Source of the DNA: Bacteriovorax sp.
GTDB taxonomy: Bacteria > Bdellovibrionota > Bacteriovoracia > Bacteriovoracales > Bacteriovoracaceae
NCBI GenBank assembly: GCA_028710485.1
Contig: JAQTTZ010000024.1
Coordinates: 1-44,850 of the forward strand
Length of the DNA stretch: 44,850 bases
Reading direction: 5' to 3'
Shown: piece by piece, positions 32,259-41,311 of the stretch
Layout: each line of letters begins with the position of its first letter
Position numbering within the stretch: the first letter of the stretch is position 1
Notes under the pieces: generated by a model
The model's input: the letters and a program-made list of their open reading frames with translations, nothing else
Databases searched by the model: none
Told to the model about the DNA's origin: nothing
Translations under genes and position numbers: made by a program

Positions 32259-34129
32259 CATTTAAAAAAATAAAATTTGATCTCTCTGAATATTATCCGC
32301 TTTTTTTCACGTTGATATTCGTAACAATTTTATTTCAATACCCATTAGCATCGCTTGAATCCATTTTTTACGACTTGAGAGTGCGTATGGATTTTGGAAT
32401 TAAGCCAACTGAAGAAATCGTCATTGTCACTATGGATGAAGAAAGTGACGACTATCTTGGGGATACATATCCTTATAGTTACGCCACCCACTCTCGTTTT
32501 TTAGAAAAACTATTGTCATCAAAACCAAAAATAATAAATTTTCTATCTCGTATGCCAGAAGCAACACCTGATGATCAGCCTTACTTCGAAGGATTCAAAA
32601 AAAATTTAAAAAATTTCGATGCAATGGGCGGAAAAGTTAATTTTGGCACTGAGGTCGATGAGACTGTCGGGGAAGTTCTTCCGCCAGAAAACTTAAGAGA
32701 GTTCAATTACGCCCTAGCTCAATTAAATATTGACAATAACACGTTTGCCAAAGATGACGTGGTCAGAAGAGCAATATTTAATGTTTCGGGTGAAGAATCA
32801 CTTCACTTGTTAACAGCTAATCAATACCGAACAATCTCTGGGAAAAATCCTATAAATGTTCCGGATGTACTTGGTGCTTATTATAATGATGAAGCCGACG
32901 CAAACTTTGTTCTTTTTAGATATGCAAGCTCGCCCATCTATAGTGACTTTAAGTACAAAACAATTCCTTATCATCGCGTGCTGGTTGGAAATTTTTCTCC
33001 GGAGATTTTTAAGGATAAAATTGTCTTAATCGGCCCCAATTATATATCACAAAGGGATAATTTTTATCTCACACCTTTTAATCAAGAAGAATATAAAGCA
33101 CCGAAGTTAATTATTCACGCTTCCATTATTGACGCTTTTATTCAGAATAAGACAATTAAAATGATCCCGAGAGTTGTCTCAAATGTTTTAGCCTTTATCG
33201 TGGGAATTATTCTTTCTGTTTTAATATCCAAGCTCAAACCTAAAGATGGATTGATCATTACTATTTTAATGTTAGTTTCAATACTCATTATATCGTACTT
33301 ACTTTTCGTTTTAATGGGGTTTTGGCTTTATACCGCCCATTTAGTTGTAACTATTTTTGTAGTTTATTATATTTGGATTCCCTTCAGAGCTATTGGTGAA
33401 TATCAAAGACGTTTTGCTATTCAGGAAGAGGCTAAAATCTTAAAGAAAGTAGAAAAATTGAAGCAGAACTTTCTCTCGTTGATGAGTCATGATTTGAAAA
33501 CTCCCGTAGCAAAAATTGCAGGTGTGGCTGATAATTTATATCACCAAAACTCAGGAAACCCTGAGATTCGAGAGAAGTCACAGCTTATTATTGACTCGAC
33601 CAAGGAGTTAAATAAGTTTATTTCGAGTATTCTGGATTTAACCAAAATTGAATCAAGTAATTTTGGACTGAGTAAAGTCTCAAGGGACGTTAATTCTCTA
33701 ATTGAAACAGTAGTAAAAGACTTAGCCTTTAGTGCGGGCCAAAAAAATGTTCAAATAAAAAAAGAATTGGCACCTTTATACCCAATACAGATAGATTCTA
33801 CGCTTATTACTCGTGTGATTTCGAATTTAGTGGAAAACGCCATTAAATATTCGGGAAATGGTTCAATCGTTCATATTAAAACTTGGGATGATGATAAATG
33901 GGTTTATATTGAAATTACAGATAATGGAACAGGAATTCCTCCCGAAGAGCTTCAAAATATTTTTGAGAAGTTTTATCGGATAAAAAATGATGCGAATCAT
34001 TCCATTAAAGGAACAGGGTTAGGGTTATATCTCGTCAAGTATTTCGTTGAATTGCACGGTGGAACCATCTCTGTAGAGTCTATATTGGGTAAGGAGACAA
34101 AATTCTTAGTGAAATTAGTCAACCAGTAG
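32255..34129 (+). CDS. CHASE2 sensor histidine kinase
   Basis: The 624-residue protein has one N-terminal helix (about 13-28) and an extracytoplasmic CHASE2 sensor domain (FYDLRVRMDFG..., IVIVTMDEESDD, SSPIYSDFKYKTIPYHRVL, FKDKIVLIGPNYISQRDNF). Three closely spaced helices follow (about 305-380). The cytoplasmic kinase has HisKA with FLSLMSHDLKTPVAK (phospho-acceptor H412). Its HATPase has NLVENAIKYSG (N box), ITDNGTGIPPEELQ (G1) and GTGLGLYLVKYFVELHGG (G2). The CHASE2 ligand is unknown. It sits between the M48-like protein gene (4-base overlap) and the NtrC-type regulator gene, its likely partner. Confidence 0.93.
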   Translation: MTFKKIKFDLSEYYPLFFTLIFVTILFQYPLASLESIFYDLRVRMDFGIKPTEEIVIVTMDEESDDYLGDTYPYSYATHSRFLEKLLSSKPKIINFLSRMPEATPDDQPYFEGFKKNLKNFDAMGGKVNFGTEVDETVGEVLPPENLREFNYALAQLNIDNNTFAKDDVVRRAIFNVSGEESLHLLTANQYRTISGKNPINVPDVLGAYYNDEADANFVLFRYASSPIYSDFKYKTIPYHRVLVGNFSPEIFKDKIVLIGPNYISQRDNFYLTPFNQEEYKAPKLIIHASIIDAFIQNKTIKMIPRVVSNVLAFIVGIILSVLISKLKPKDGLIITILMLVSILIISYLLFVLMGFWLYTAHLVVTIFVVYYIWIPFRAIGEYQRRFAIQEEAKILKKVEKLKQNFLSLMSHDLKTPVAKIAGVADNLYHQNSGNPEIREKSQLIIDSTKELNKFISSILDLTKIESSNFGLSKVSRDVNSLIETVVKDLAFSAGQKNVQIKKELAPLYPIQIDSTLITRVISNLVENAIKYSGNGSIVHIKTWDDDKWVYIEITDNGTGIPPEELQNIFEKFYRIKNDANHSIKGTGLGLYLVKYFVELHGGTISVESILGKETKFLVKLVNQ

Positions 34130-34169
34130 TAGTAAAATAAAAGAAGCAAAAACTTGCTAGGAGAAAAAT

Positions 34170-35666
34170 ATGCATCGAGTGCTAGTTGTAGATGATGATA
34201 AGGTTTTACAAAACTCTGTTAAGGAAGCTCTTCTTTATCACAGCTTCTCTGTAGACGTTGCAAATAATGGAAAAGAAGCTCTGCTTGCAGTTTATAAAGA
34301 AAAATACGACCTGGTTGTTATGGACGTTAACATGCCAGAGATGGATGGGATTTCAGCACTTACTGAAATTAAAAAAGTTGATCCATCAGTTATCGTGATT
34401 ATTTTAACGGCTTATTCAAACGTCTCTGATGCCGTTAAAGTTGTTAAGGAAGGCGCATACAATTATCTTGAAAAACCAATCTCTTCAGAAAACCTGGTTG
34501 CCTTGATTAAGCGTGCACTGAAGGCCCGATCGCTTGTTGAGACTTCACTTTTTTCTTCGCCAAGACTTTCTCTTGGCGGTGATGACCAATTTGTTGGTGA
34601 ATCACACGTTATGCAAAAAGTTTTTAATGTTATCGATAAACTTGCCAAGGTTAACACTCCAGTTCTTATTCGTGGCGAGTCTGGTACAGGTAAGGAACTT
34701 GTTGCTCGCGCTATCCACTATAACGGCCCAAGAAAAGATGCCAAATTTGTTACCATTAACTTAGCAGCAGTTCCAGAAAACCTAATTGAGTCAGAATTAT
34801 TTGGTCACGAAAAAGGAGCATTTACCGGGGCTAACGAGCGCAAGCTTGGTAAATTTCAATACGCTGACGGCGGTACGCTTTTCCTTGATGAGATTGGGGA
34901 TGTCACACCTACCATGCAAGTAAAACTCTTGCGTGTCCTTCAGGAAAAAACGTTTACTCCTATTGGATCAAATCGCGATATTAAAGTTGATGTGCGCGTG
35001 ATTGCAGCTTCCCATAAGCCATTCGAGCAAATGATCAAAGATGGAACATTTCGCGAAGATTTGTTTTACCGCTTAAATGTTCTACCTGTTTATTTACCAC
35101 CTTTGAGAGATCGTAAGAGCGATATTCCTCACCTTGTTGAATACTATATAAAATATTTTAATAATGTTCATGCCTTGAATATCAAAGGCATGAGTGAAGA
35201 AGCCAAAAATCTTTTAGTAAATTTTTCATGGCCAGGAAATATTCGAGAACTTAGAAATGTAATCGAACACGCGTTTATCATTGAATCATCAGATATGATT
35301 CAAGCACCATCTCTTCCTTCAAATTTAAAATTAACTTCCGCCACGAAAGTGCCAGAACCAGAAGAAAGTTCTGAATTGATGATTGATGTAGAGGGTATTC
35401 AAGATTCAATCTTTGACATGAAGAGTGATGAGGACGTCCGTGCAATTGAAGGCTTTTCCTTTAATAATGTATTAAATTCAAAAGAAATGGTAATGGATTT
35501 TCAAGTTGCGAAAGATTTGTTTGAAAAAGAATTTATCGTTTGGGCCCTAAGACAAAATCGTGGAAAAATTAATCAAACTGCGCTAAAAGCCAATATTCCT
35601 AAAAAGACTTTGCTTCGAAAAATTGAAAAATATGAAATCAATGCGAAGGATTATGTTAATGGTTAA
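34170..35666 (+). CDS. Sigma-54-dependent NtrC-family response regulator
   Basis: The 498-residue protein has an N-terminal receiver (VLVVDDDKVLQ, phospho-acceptor D52 in VVMDVNMPEMDG, Thr/Ala and Lys of the switch region in ILTAYSN and YLEKP). The AAA+ domain has Walker A GESGTGKE (about 170), the sigma-54 contact loop GAFTGA at 216-221, Walker B FLDEIGDV and the sensor RVIAASHK. A C-terminal Fis-type helix-turn-helix (GKINQTALKANIPKKTLLRKIEKY) completes it. It should act as an ATP-driven enhancer-binding activator for sigma-54 RNA polymerase. It follows the CHASE2 kinase gene by 40 bases with AGGAGAAA before the ATG. Confidence 0.95.
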   Translation: MHRVLVVDDDKVLQNSVKEALLYHSFSVDVANNGKEALLAVYKEKYDLVVMDVNMPEMDGISALTEIKKVDPSVIVIILTAYSNVSDAVKVVKEGAYNYLEKPISSENLVALIKRALKARSLVETSLFSSPRLSLGGDDQFVGESHVMQKVFNVIDKLAKVNTPVLIRGESGTGKELVARAIHYNGPRKDAKFVTINLAAVPENLIESELFGHEKGAFTGANERKLGKFQYADGGTLFLDEIGDVTPTMQVKLLRVLQEKTFTPIGSNRDIKVDVRVIAASHKPFEQMIKDGTFREDLFYRLNVLPVYLPPLRDRKSDIPHLVEYYIKYFNNVHALNIKGMSEEAKNLLVNFSWPGNIRELRNVIEHAFIIESSDMIQAPSLPSNLKLTSATKVPEPEESSELMIDVEGIQDSIFDMKSDEDVRAIEGFSFNNVLNSKEMVMDFQVAKDLFEKEFIVWALRQNRGKINQTALKANIPKKTLLRKIEKYEINAKDYVNG

Positions 35667-35689
35667 GCTAATATCTAGATGGTTATAAT

Positions 35690-36193
35690 ATGAATAGAAT
35701 TTATAAAATGTGCATAATGATAGCTACGATTATTATTGCTGATCAAATCACGAAAGGACTTGTTCAGCAGAAGTTTTTCCTTGGCGAATCCGTTCCTGTA
35801 ATACCGGGCTTATTTCACCTGACTTATGTGAGAAATCCTGGCGCAGCATTCGGGATGCTGGCGTATGCACCAGAATACATCCGCGGGCCACTGTTTTTTG
35901 CCCTGCCGGTGCTTGCTTGTTTTTGGTTAATCTATTTAATATGGTCAAATAGAAATAAAAATTTAATTCATTGCTTAGCTTATAGTTTAATTTTTGCCGG
36001 AGCTGTCGGAAATTTAATCGATCGTTTTACTATGAATTATGTCGTAGATTTTTTTGATTTTTTCTGGGGATCGCATCACTTTGCTGCTTTTAATATCGCA
36101 GACAGTGCAATCAGTATTGCGGCCATGATTCTTATCGTAGATCTTATATTTTTAAACAAAAAGAAAGAAGACAGTGTTACCAGTACTGTTTGA
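35690..36193 (+). CDS. lspA: Lipoprotein signal peptidase
   Basis: LspA removes the signal peptide from diacylglyceryl-prolipoproteins in the inner membrane. The 167-residue product has four membrane helices and both catalytic Asp motifs: GNLIDRF and FNIADSAIS. The conserved N-terminal DQITKGLVQ and VRNPGAAFGML are also present. Length is standard. It lies 23 bases after the NtrC-type regulator gene and overlaps lgt by 20 bases. Confidence 0.95.
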   Translation: MNRIYKMCIMIATIIIADQITKGLVQQKFFLGESVPVIPGLFHLTYVRNPGAAFGMLAYAPEYIRGPLFFALPVLACFWLIYLIWSNRNKNLIHCLAYSLIFAGAVGNLIDRFTMNYVVDFFDFFWGSHHFAAFNIADSAISIAAMILIVDLIFLNKKKEDSVTSTV

Positions 36194-36908
36194 GACTTCC
36201 TATTTTACCCTTTATTCCTATCCCTTGTTTATGGGGTTGGCGTGGGGGGTGGGTTATTATTTAACCCAATATCTATTTGAAAAAAATCATGAAGATTCAT
36301 CGAAACTCTTCCAACTATATGTAGGAGTATTTACTTCAGCATGGATCGGGGCTAAGGCCTTTTTCCTGTTCTTCTCAGCTCAACACAAAATTTATCAATA
36401 TCTCTATGCTAATTATTTTTGGCTTGGAGGAGGGTTTGTATTTTATGGTGGATTGATCTTTGGATTAATTTTCTATCTAATTTATTCACTATGGTTAAAA
36501 AAATTTAACTTCCAAAAAAGCTATCTTCTTGTACCAGGCTTAGTTTTTGGACATGCAATTGGGCGCGTAGGCTGCTTTTTAACAGGCTGTTGTTATGGAT
36601 CAAAATGTGATCTTCCGTGGGCAGTTAAGATGGATGGTGAGTTTCGTCACCCCGTGCAATTATACGAAGCGTTTGCTCTTTTTTGCCTAGGCTATTTAAC
36701 TCTAAAGTGGATTGAAAGAAAGAAAACGAACCTCTACATCGTGACTCATTATTTTCTTGTTTATTCGGCAGTTAGATTTATCATTGAATTCTTTCGAGGT
36801 GATGAAGTTCGTGGAGTCTTTTGGCTTTCACTCTCAACGTCACAGTTAATTTCACTTGGACTTTTTATTATTGCCCTGGTTGTTAAATATAAAAGGAGAG
36901 AAGTATGA
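36174..36908 (+). CDS. lgt: Prolipoprotein diacylglyceryl transferase
   Basis: Lgt attaches diacylglycerol to the lipobox cysteine, the step before LspA. The 244-residue protein is polytopic and contains the signature HAIGRVGCFLTGCCYG, the essential Arg of GRVGCF, HPVQLYEA, and a terminal SRF/VRFIIEFFRGDE region. It is slightly short for the family (about 260-290), mostly at the N-terminus. The start is a GTG inside lspA with a 20-base overlap. lspA and lgt being adjacent and coupled is uncommon; they are usually apart on the chromosome. Confidence 0.93.
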   Translation: MLPVLFETSYFTLYSYPLFMGLAWGVGYYLTQYLFEKNHEDSSKLFQLYVGVFTSAWIGAKAFFLFFSAQHKIYQYLYANYFWLGGGFVFYGGLIFGLIFYLIYSLWLKKFNFQKSYLLVPGLVFGHAIGRVGCFLTGCCYGSKCDLPWAVKMDGEFRHPVQLYEAFALFCLGYLTLKWIERKKTNLYIVTHYFLVYSAVRFIIEFFRGDEVRGVFWLSLSTSQLISLGLFIIALVVKYKRREV

Positions 36909-37558
36909 AGGTGATCTTATCGATGATGTTACTTGCGAGTATGGCAGTACATGCCAATGAATGTGTAGAGTTAACGAAATGTATTGAATATGTTAGTAAG
37001 CTAACGGGGAAAAAATATATTTACGACGCCAGATCTGTCAAAGGTGGACTACAGGCATCTTCTAACTTGGAAATTAATGCAGAAAATGCAGATACACTTT
37101 TCACCTATATTTTGGATTTAAATGAATATGCCAGAGTTCCAACGGCAGAGAAAGATACTTATATAATTGTTCAAGCAAGAGACATTCGCTATCAACCAGT
37201 TCCTACAATCAATGTGGATGCACAGACACCACCGAAACTAATCCCTAATTATGACTATTTTATGATGTCTTATAAGTATAAGCATTTTAAAGATGGTCAA
37301 ACAAGAATGGCCTCTAACAGCTTACGTCCTTTTATGTCCCGCTACTCTCGCATTATAGAGGTAGGAGATACAGTTACAGTCCAAGAAAATTCTGCAAAAC
37401 TCGCCAAGGCTTATGAAATAATAAAAGGCACTGATCGTGAGTTGACCAAAGAAGAACTGAAACGTGTAAAAGAATGGGAAGCTGAAAGAAACGAAGAAAG
37501 AAAAGAAAAGAGAAAACACGATGATAAGAAAACTGAAAAAAGAGAAGAGAAAAAATGA
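36905..37558 (+). CDS. Periplasmic protein with secretin N-domain-like fold and charged tail
   Basis: The 217-residue product has a signal peptide (MKVILSMMLLASMAVHA). The region CIEYVSKLTGKKYIYDARSVKGGLQASSNLEI ... ADTLFTYILDLNEYARVPTAEKDTYIIVQARD closely follows the pattern of secretin N-domains of GspD/PilQ type (VSKLTGKNFIVDPRVKG...). There is no secretin pore domain. The last ~45 residues are nearly all Glu, Lys and Arg, likely one long charged helix. It overlaps lgt by 4 bases (ATGA) and ends the operon at a strong terminator. It might be an accessory to a secretin system elsewhere. Confidence 0.75.
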   Translation: MKVILSMMLLASMAVHANECVELTKCIEYVSKLTGKKYIYDARSVKGGLQASSNLEINAENADTLFTYILDLNEYARVPTAEKDTYIIVQARDIRYQPVPTINVDAQTPPKLIPNYDYFMMSYKYKHFKDGQTRMASNSLRPFMSRYSRIIEVGDTVTVQENSAKLAKAYEIIKGTDRELTKEELKRVKEWEAERNEERKEKRKHDDKKTEKREEKK

Positions 37559-37560
37559 AT

Positions 37561-37590
37561 AAAAAAGCCATCGAAAGATGGCTTTTTTTT
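37561..37590. terminator. Bidirectional terminator with GAAA tetraloop
   Basis: AAAAAAGCCATC pairs with GATGGCTTTTTT around a GAAA loop, a 12-base-pair stem with T-runs on both strands. It ends the sensor-lspA-lgt operon on the plus strand and, on the minus strand, the ferredoxin gene whose stop is at 37589, so its right arm touches that stop. Confidence 0.92.
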
Positions 37591-38011
37591 ATTCACTTAC
37601 AACTGACTTTTTAATTTCTTCTACTTTTTTTTCATCAATATAAAGTTCTGAAAATAATGTTTCGTTCGACCACGCAATAAAAGCATCATTGTGCTCATAC
37701 ATAGTGATTGTCTCCCATGGGCAGTCGGTTGAACAATTTTGGCAACCAATACAACGGGCCAAGTCGATTTCAACTGTTTGTTGAAACTGGGGATTTTCTG
37801 AAAGTGGGCCAGGAACCAGCTCAATAGAATCTACTGGGCATCCCTGAATACAGATCTCGCAACCAGTACAACCTGATTGGTGAACAACGGCTAATAATTT
37901 TGGTGGTTTCTTCCCTTTGCGCTTAGGCTTAAGGCGAGCGGAATGGAAAGGATTCTCCACAATCACGGCTTCTTCATTTTCGTTTTTATTTGTTAAATTA
38001 TCGGTAGTCAT
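37589..38011 (-). CDS. 4Fe-4S dicluster ferredoxin-like protein
   Basis: The 140-residue product carries two CxxCxxCxxxCP sites, CTGCEICIQGCPVDSI and CIGCQNCSTDCPWETI, separated by about 30 residues (polyferredoxin NuoI/FixX-like spacing). There is a basic N-terminal extension (RLKPKRKGKKPPK) of about 45 residues and a C-terminal helical tail. It is a soluble electron carrier or the Fe-S subunit of an unseen complex. It is divergent from icmF (144-base gap). Bdellovibrionota carry several such ferredoxins with no defined role. Confidence 0.85.
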   Translation of the reverse strand: MTTDNLTNKNENEEAVIVENPFHSARLKPKRKGKKPPKLLAVVHQSGCTGCEICIQGCPVDSIELVPGPLSENPQFQQTVEIDLARCIGCQNCSTDCPWETITMYEHNDAFIAWSNETLFSELYIDEKKVEEIKKSVVSE

Positions 38012-38155
38012 TCTAGCGCTCTTAGCAAACCAAATTCATTAAAATTGTGTTAATAATTAAAACTAATTATAACCTAGATCCGCTTTTCTTGCTAATAGAT
38101 TTAGCCAGATTTAAAGAGATTGGGTTTAATATCCTCTTAAAAAATATAGGGCAAT

Positions 38156-41100
38156 ATGAAAAAACTAAGATTTGTCACAGCAGCAAGCCTTTTTGACGGA
38201 CACGATGTTTCAATCAACATCATGCGAAGAATGCTCCAATCCAAAGGAGTCGAGGTCATTCACTTAGGCCATAACCGTTCGGCCCAAGAGGTGGTGGATG
38301 CAGCCCTCCAAGAAGATGTTAATGGTGTTGCACTGAGTTCATATCAGGGGGGGCACGTAGAATACTTCACTTATATCCGTGAACTTTTAGATGCGGCCGG
38401 AGCAAGTAAGATTAAAATTTTTGGAGGTGGAGGTGGGGTTATCACGCCAAGTGAAATTAAGCTTCTTCATTCAAGAGGTATAACTCGCATATATTCTCCT
38501 CAGGATGGAATGGAAATCGGTCTTAATGGAATTATCGATGACATGATTGAGAAGGCGAGTGAATCAACTCTCGATGGAATAGATTTTAGTAAATTTGATA
38601 TTAAAAAATTAAAGGATCGCGAAATTTCAAAAGTTATTACCGCGATTGAAAATAACGGCTTAGTTCCAATTAAATATATCGCTGGAAATGTGCCAGTTTT
38701 GGGTATTACTGGTACAGGTGGAGCTGGGAAGTCATCGCTGATAGATGAGTTGCTTTTACGTTTTTACCGCCATTCGCCAAGTTCAAGGATTGCACTTATT
38801 TCGGTCGACCCAACAAAGAAAAAGACTTCGGGGGCATTGCTCGGAGATCGTATTCGTTTAGGAAGTGCGAGTTTTTCAAATTTTTATATTCGTTCACTGG
38901 CCACTCGAAATTCAAATACAGAACTTTCACCTCATATTAAAGACGTCGTAAGTTTTTTAAAATCTCAGCCCTTTGATTTAATCTTGGTTGAAACGTCTGG
39001 GATTGGTCAAGCTTCAGATGAGATCACGAAAGTTGCCGATAAATGTATTTACGTAATGACTCCAGAGTACGGAGCTCCGACTCAGTTAGAAAAAATTGAA
39101 ATGCTTGAGTCGGCAAGTTTTATTGTCATCAATAAGTTTGAAAAACCTCGCTCAGAAGATGCCTTAAGAGATATTAGAAAACAGTACCGAAGAAATCACA
39201 ATCTTTTTGCAGGTCACCCAGGGGCTCCTGATGATATTGATCTGCCAATTTACGGAACAATGGCTTCGCAATTTAATGATGTGGGAGTCAATGCTCTCTT
39301 TTTTGATATAACAAAAGTTCTAAATATAAAAACTGATGATTTAGAAACATTAAAACAAGATAAAGCTCCTATTATAAAAAATAGAATTATTGCTCCCGAG
39401 CGCGCGCTTTATTTGAGAGATATCGCCACGACTCTTAGACATTATAATCGCGATACTCTTTTAAATGCAGAAAAATTACGCGACTACGAGGCACTTTTAA
39501 TTACTTCCCAAATCGTAAAGGGAAACAAAGACGTAGAAGAAAAACTTTCCGAAATCAAAAACAATATTCCGGAGAGCGTGTTTTATGAATTAAAAACATT
39601 AGAAGAGACTATTGCTCAATATGAGTCCGGAGCTTTTTCTTATTTTGTTCGCGGCAAGGAAATTAAGGTCATCACTAAATATAAATCATTATCTCATAAC
39701 GATATTTCAAAAGTAGCCTATCCAAAATTTCATTCATTAACAGATAAATACCGTTTTCTTAAAAGCTCAAACCTTCCTGGACATTTTCCTTTTGCCGCAG
39801 GAATTTTTCCTTTCAAACGTGCCGACGAAGATCCAAAAAGAATGTTTGCAGGTGAAGGTGGTCCATTAAGAACAAATAAACGTTTTCATTATCTTTCAAA
39901 AGATGATCAGGCAAAACGCCTGTCAACGGCTTTTGATTCCGTCACCCTGTATGGAGAAGATCCAGATATACGTCCTGATATTTTTGGAAAAATTGGTGAA
40001 GCCGGAGTTTCGATTGCCACGTTAGATGATATGGAAGATCTCTATAAAGGTTTCAGTCTGATTGACCCATTTACATCAGTGTCTATGACTATCAACGGTC
40101 CAGCTCCAATTATTCTTGCAATGTATATGAACGCTGCTATGAAGCAAGTGCTCCAAGGTGACGATTATCTTAATCCCGAAAAACGTATTGAAGTGATGAG
40201 GCAGGTTCGAGGAACAGTTCAAGCAGATATTCTCAAAGAAGATCAAGCACAGAACACATGTATTTTTTCGTTGGAATTTGCTCTAAAGATGATGGGAGAC
40301 ATCCAGGAGCTTTTCTGCCGTCAAAAAATTAAAAACTATTATTCAGTTTCTATTTCTGGTTATCATATTGCTGAAGCGGGAGCGAATCCAATTTCACAAA
40401 TGGCCTTTACGCTGACCAATGGGTTCACCTTTGTCGAATATTACTTAAGTCGCGGAATGGATATTAATGATTTTTGCCAGAACCTTTCATATTTTTTTTC
40501 AAATGGACTTGATCCTGAGTATACGGTTATGGGACGCGTAGCTCGAAAAATTTGGGCTGTTACCTTGAGAGATAAATACGGTGCGAATGAAAAGTCGCAA
40601 CAATTTAAATACCACGTGCAAACTTCAGGACGCTCTTTACACGCTCAAGAGATTGACTTCAACGATATTAGAACAACATTACAAGCTTTTTTAGCACTTT
40701 CTGATAACTGTAATTCACTTCACACGAATGCTTACGATGAAGCCATCACTACACCGACTGAAGAATCAGTAAGAAGAGCGATGGCGATTCAAATGATTAT
40801 CAATCGTGAGTTTGGTATGAATAAAACCGATAACCCTCTTCAAGGGGCATATATCGTCGAAGAATTAGCTGCAATCGTAGAAGAGCAAGTTCTTCGTGAG
40901 TTTGAAAATATCTCTGATAAAGGAGGTGTTTTGGGTGCAATGGAAAGTATGTACCAACGCTCAAAAATCCAAGAAGAGTCTCTTTACTATGAAACACTTA
41001 AAGATAGCGGCGAATTTCCTATCATTGGAGTAAATACTTATGTCGCACTAAATATTAAAGAGCAGATGGCTAAAGAAATTGAAATCTCACGTTGTTCGGA

Positions 41101-41311
41101 TGATGAAAAAATGGAACAAATAACTCGTCTTAACAAATTTAAAGAACGCAATATTGATAAAGCAGCTGCAGCCCTACAGCGATTAAAAGTTGTTGCTCTG
41201 GCAAACGGAAATGTTTTTGAAGAGCTTCTTTCAACTGTTAATTATGCTAGCCTTGGCCAGATTACGAACCTTCTTTATGAAGTTGGTGGAAAATACAGAA
41301 GGAATATGTAA
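38156..41311 (+). CDS. icmF: IcmF: fused isobutyryl-CoA mutase
   Basis: The 1051-residue protein is a three-part fusion in the IcmF order. First is a B12-binding domain (about 1-135) with the DGHDVSIN lower-ligand motif and GGGGGVITPSEI. Next is a MeaB-type G-protein chaperone (about 170-420) with P-loop GTGGAGKSS and VETSGIGQASDEI. Last is an acyl-CoA mutase domain (about 530-1051) with AAGIFPFKRADEDP, MFAGEGG, SMTINGPAPI and SISGYHIAEAGANP. IcmF interconverts isobutyryl-CoA and n-butyryl-CoA using adenosylcobalamin; the chaperone part uses GTP to load and protect the cofactor. Length and the FPF motif favour IcmF over methylmalonyl-CoA mutase. The stop overlaps the adenosyltransferase start by one base. 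Confidence 0.93.
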   Translation: MKKLRFVTAASLFDGHDVSINIMRRMLQSKGVEVIHLGHNRSAQEVVDAALQEDVNGVALSSYQGGHVEYFTYIRELLDAAGASKIKIFGGGGGVITPSEIKLLHSRGITRIYSPQDGMEIGLNGIIDDMIEKASESTLDGIDFSKFDIKKLKDREISKVITAIENNGLVPIKYIAGNVPVLGITGTGGAGKSSLIDELLLRFYRHSPSSRIALISVDPTKKKTSGALLGDRIRLGSASFSNFYIRSLATRNSNTELSPHIKDVVSFLKSQPFDLILVETSGIGQASDEITKVADKCIYVMTPEYGAPTQLEKIEMLESASFIVINKFEKPRSEDALRDIRKQYRRNHNLFAGHPGAPDDIDLPIYGTMASQFNDVGVNALFFDITKVLNIKTDDLETLKQDKAPIIKNRIIAPERALYLRDIATTLRHYNRDTLLNAEKLRDYEALLITSQIVKGNKDVEEKLSEIKNNIPESVFYELKTLEETIAQYESGAFSYFVRGKEIKVITKYKSLSHNDISKVAYPKFHSLTDKYRFLKSSNLPGHFPFAAGIFPFKRADEDPKRMFAGEGGPLRTNKRFHYLSKDDQAKRLSTAFDSVTLYGEDPDIRPDIFGKIGEAGVSIATLDDMEDLYKGFSLIDPFTSVSMTINGPAPIILAMYMNAAMKQVLQGDDYLNPEKRIEVMRQVRGTVQADILKEDQAQNTCIFSLEFALKMMGDIQELFCRQKIKNYYSVSISGYHIAEAGANPISQMAFTLTNGFTFVEYYLSRGMDINDFCQNLSYFFSNGLDPEYTVMGRVARKIWAVTLRDKYGANEKSQQFKYHVQTSGRSLHAQEIDFNDIRTTLQAFLALSDNCNSLHTNAYDEAITTPTEESVRRAMAIQMIINREFGMNKTDNPLQGAYIVEELAAIVEEQVLREFENISDKGGVLGAMESMYQRSKIQEESLYYETLKDSGEFPIIGVNTYVALNIKEQMAKEIEISRCSDDEKMEQITRLNKFKERNIDKAAAALQRLKVVALANGNVFEELLSTVNYASLGQITNLLYEVGGKYRRNM

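Noticed and set aside
38012-38155. Possible cobalamin riboswitch before icmF
   Set aside because: The gap is only 144 bases and lacks the GCCACTG-type B12 box; icmF uses rather than makes B12.
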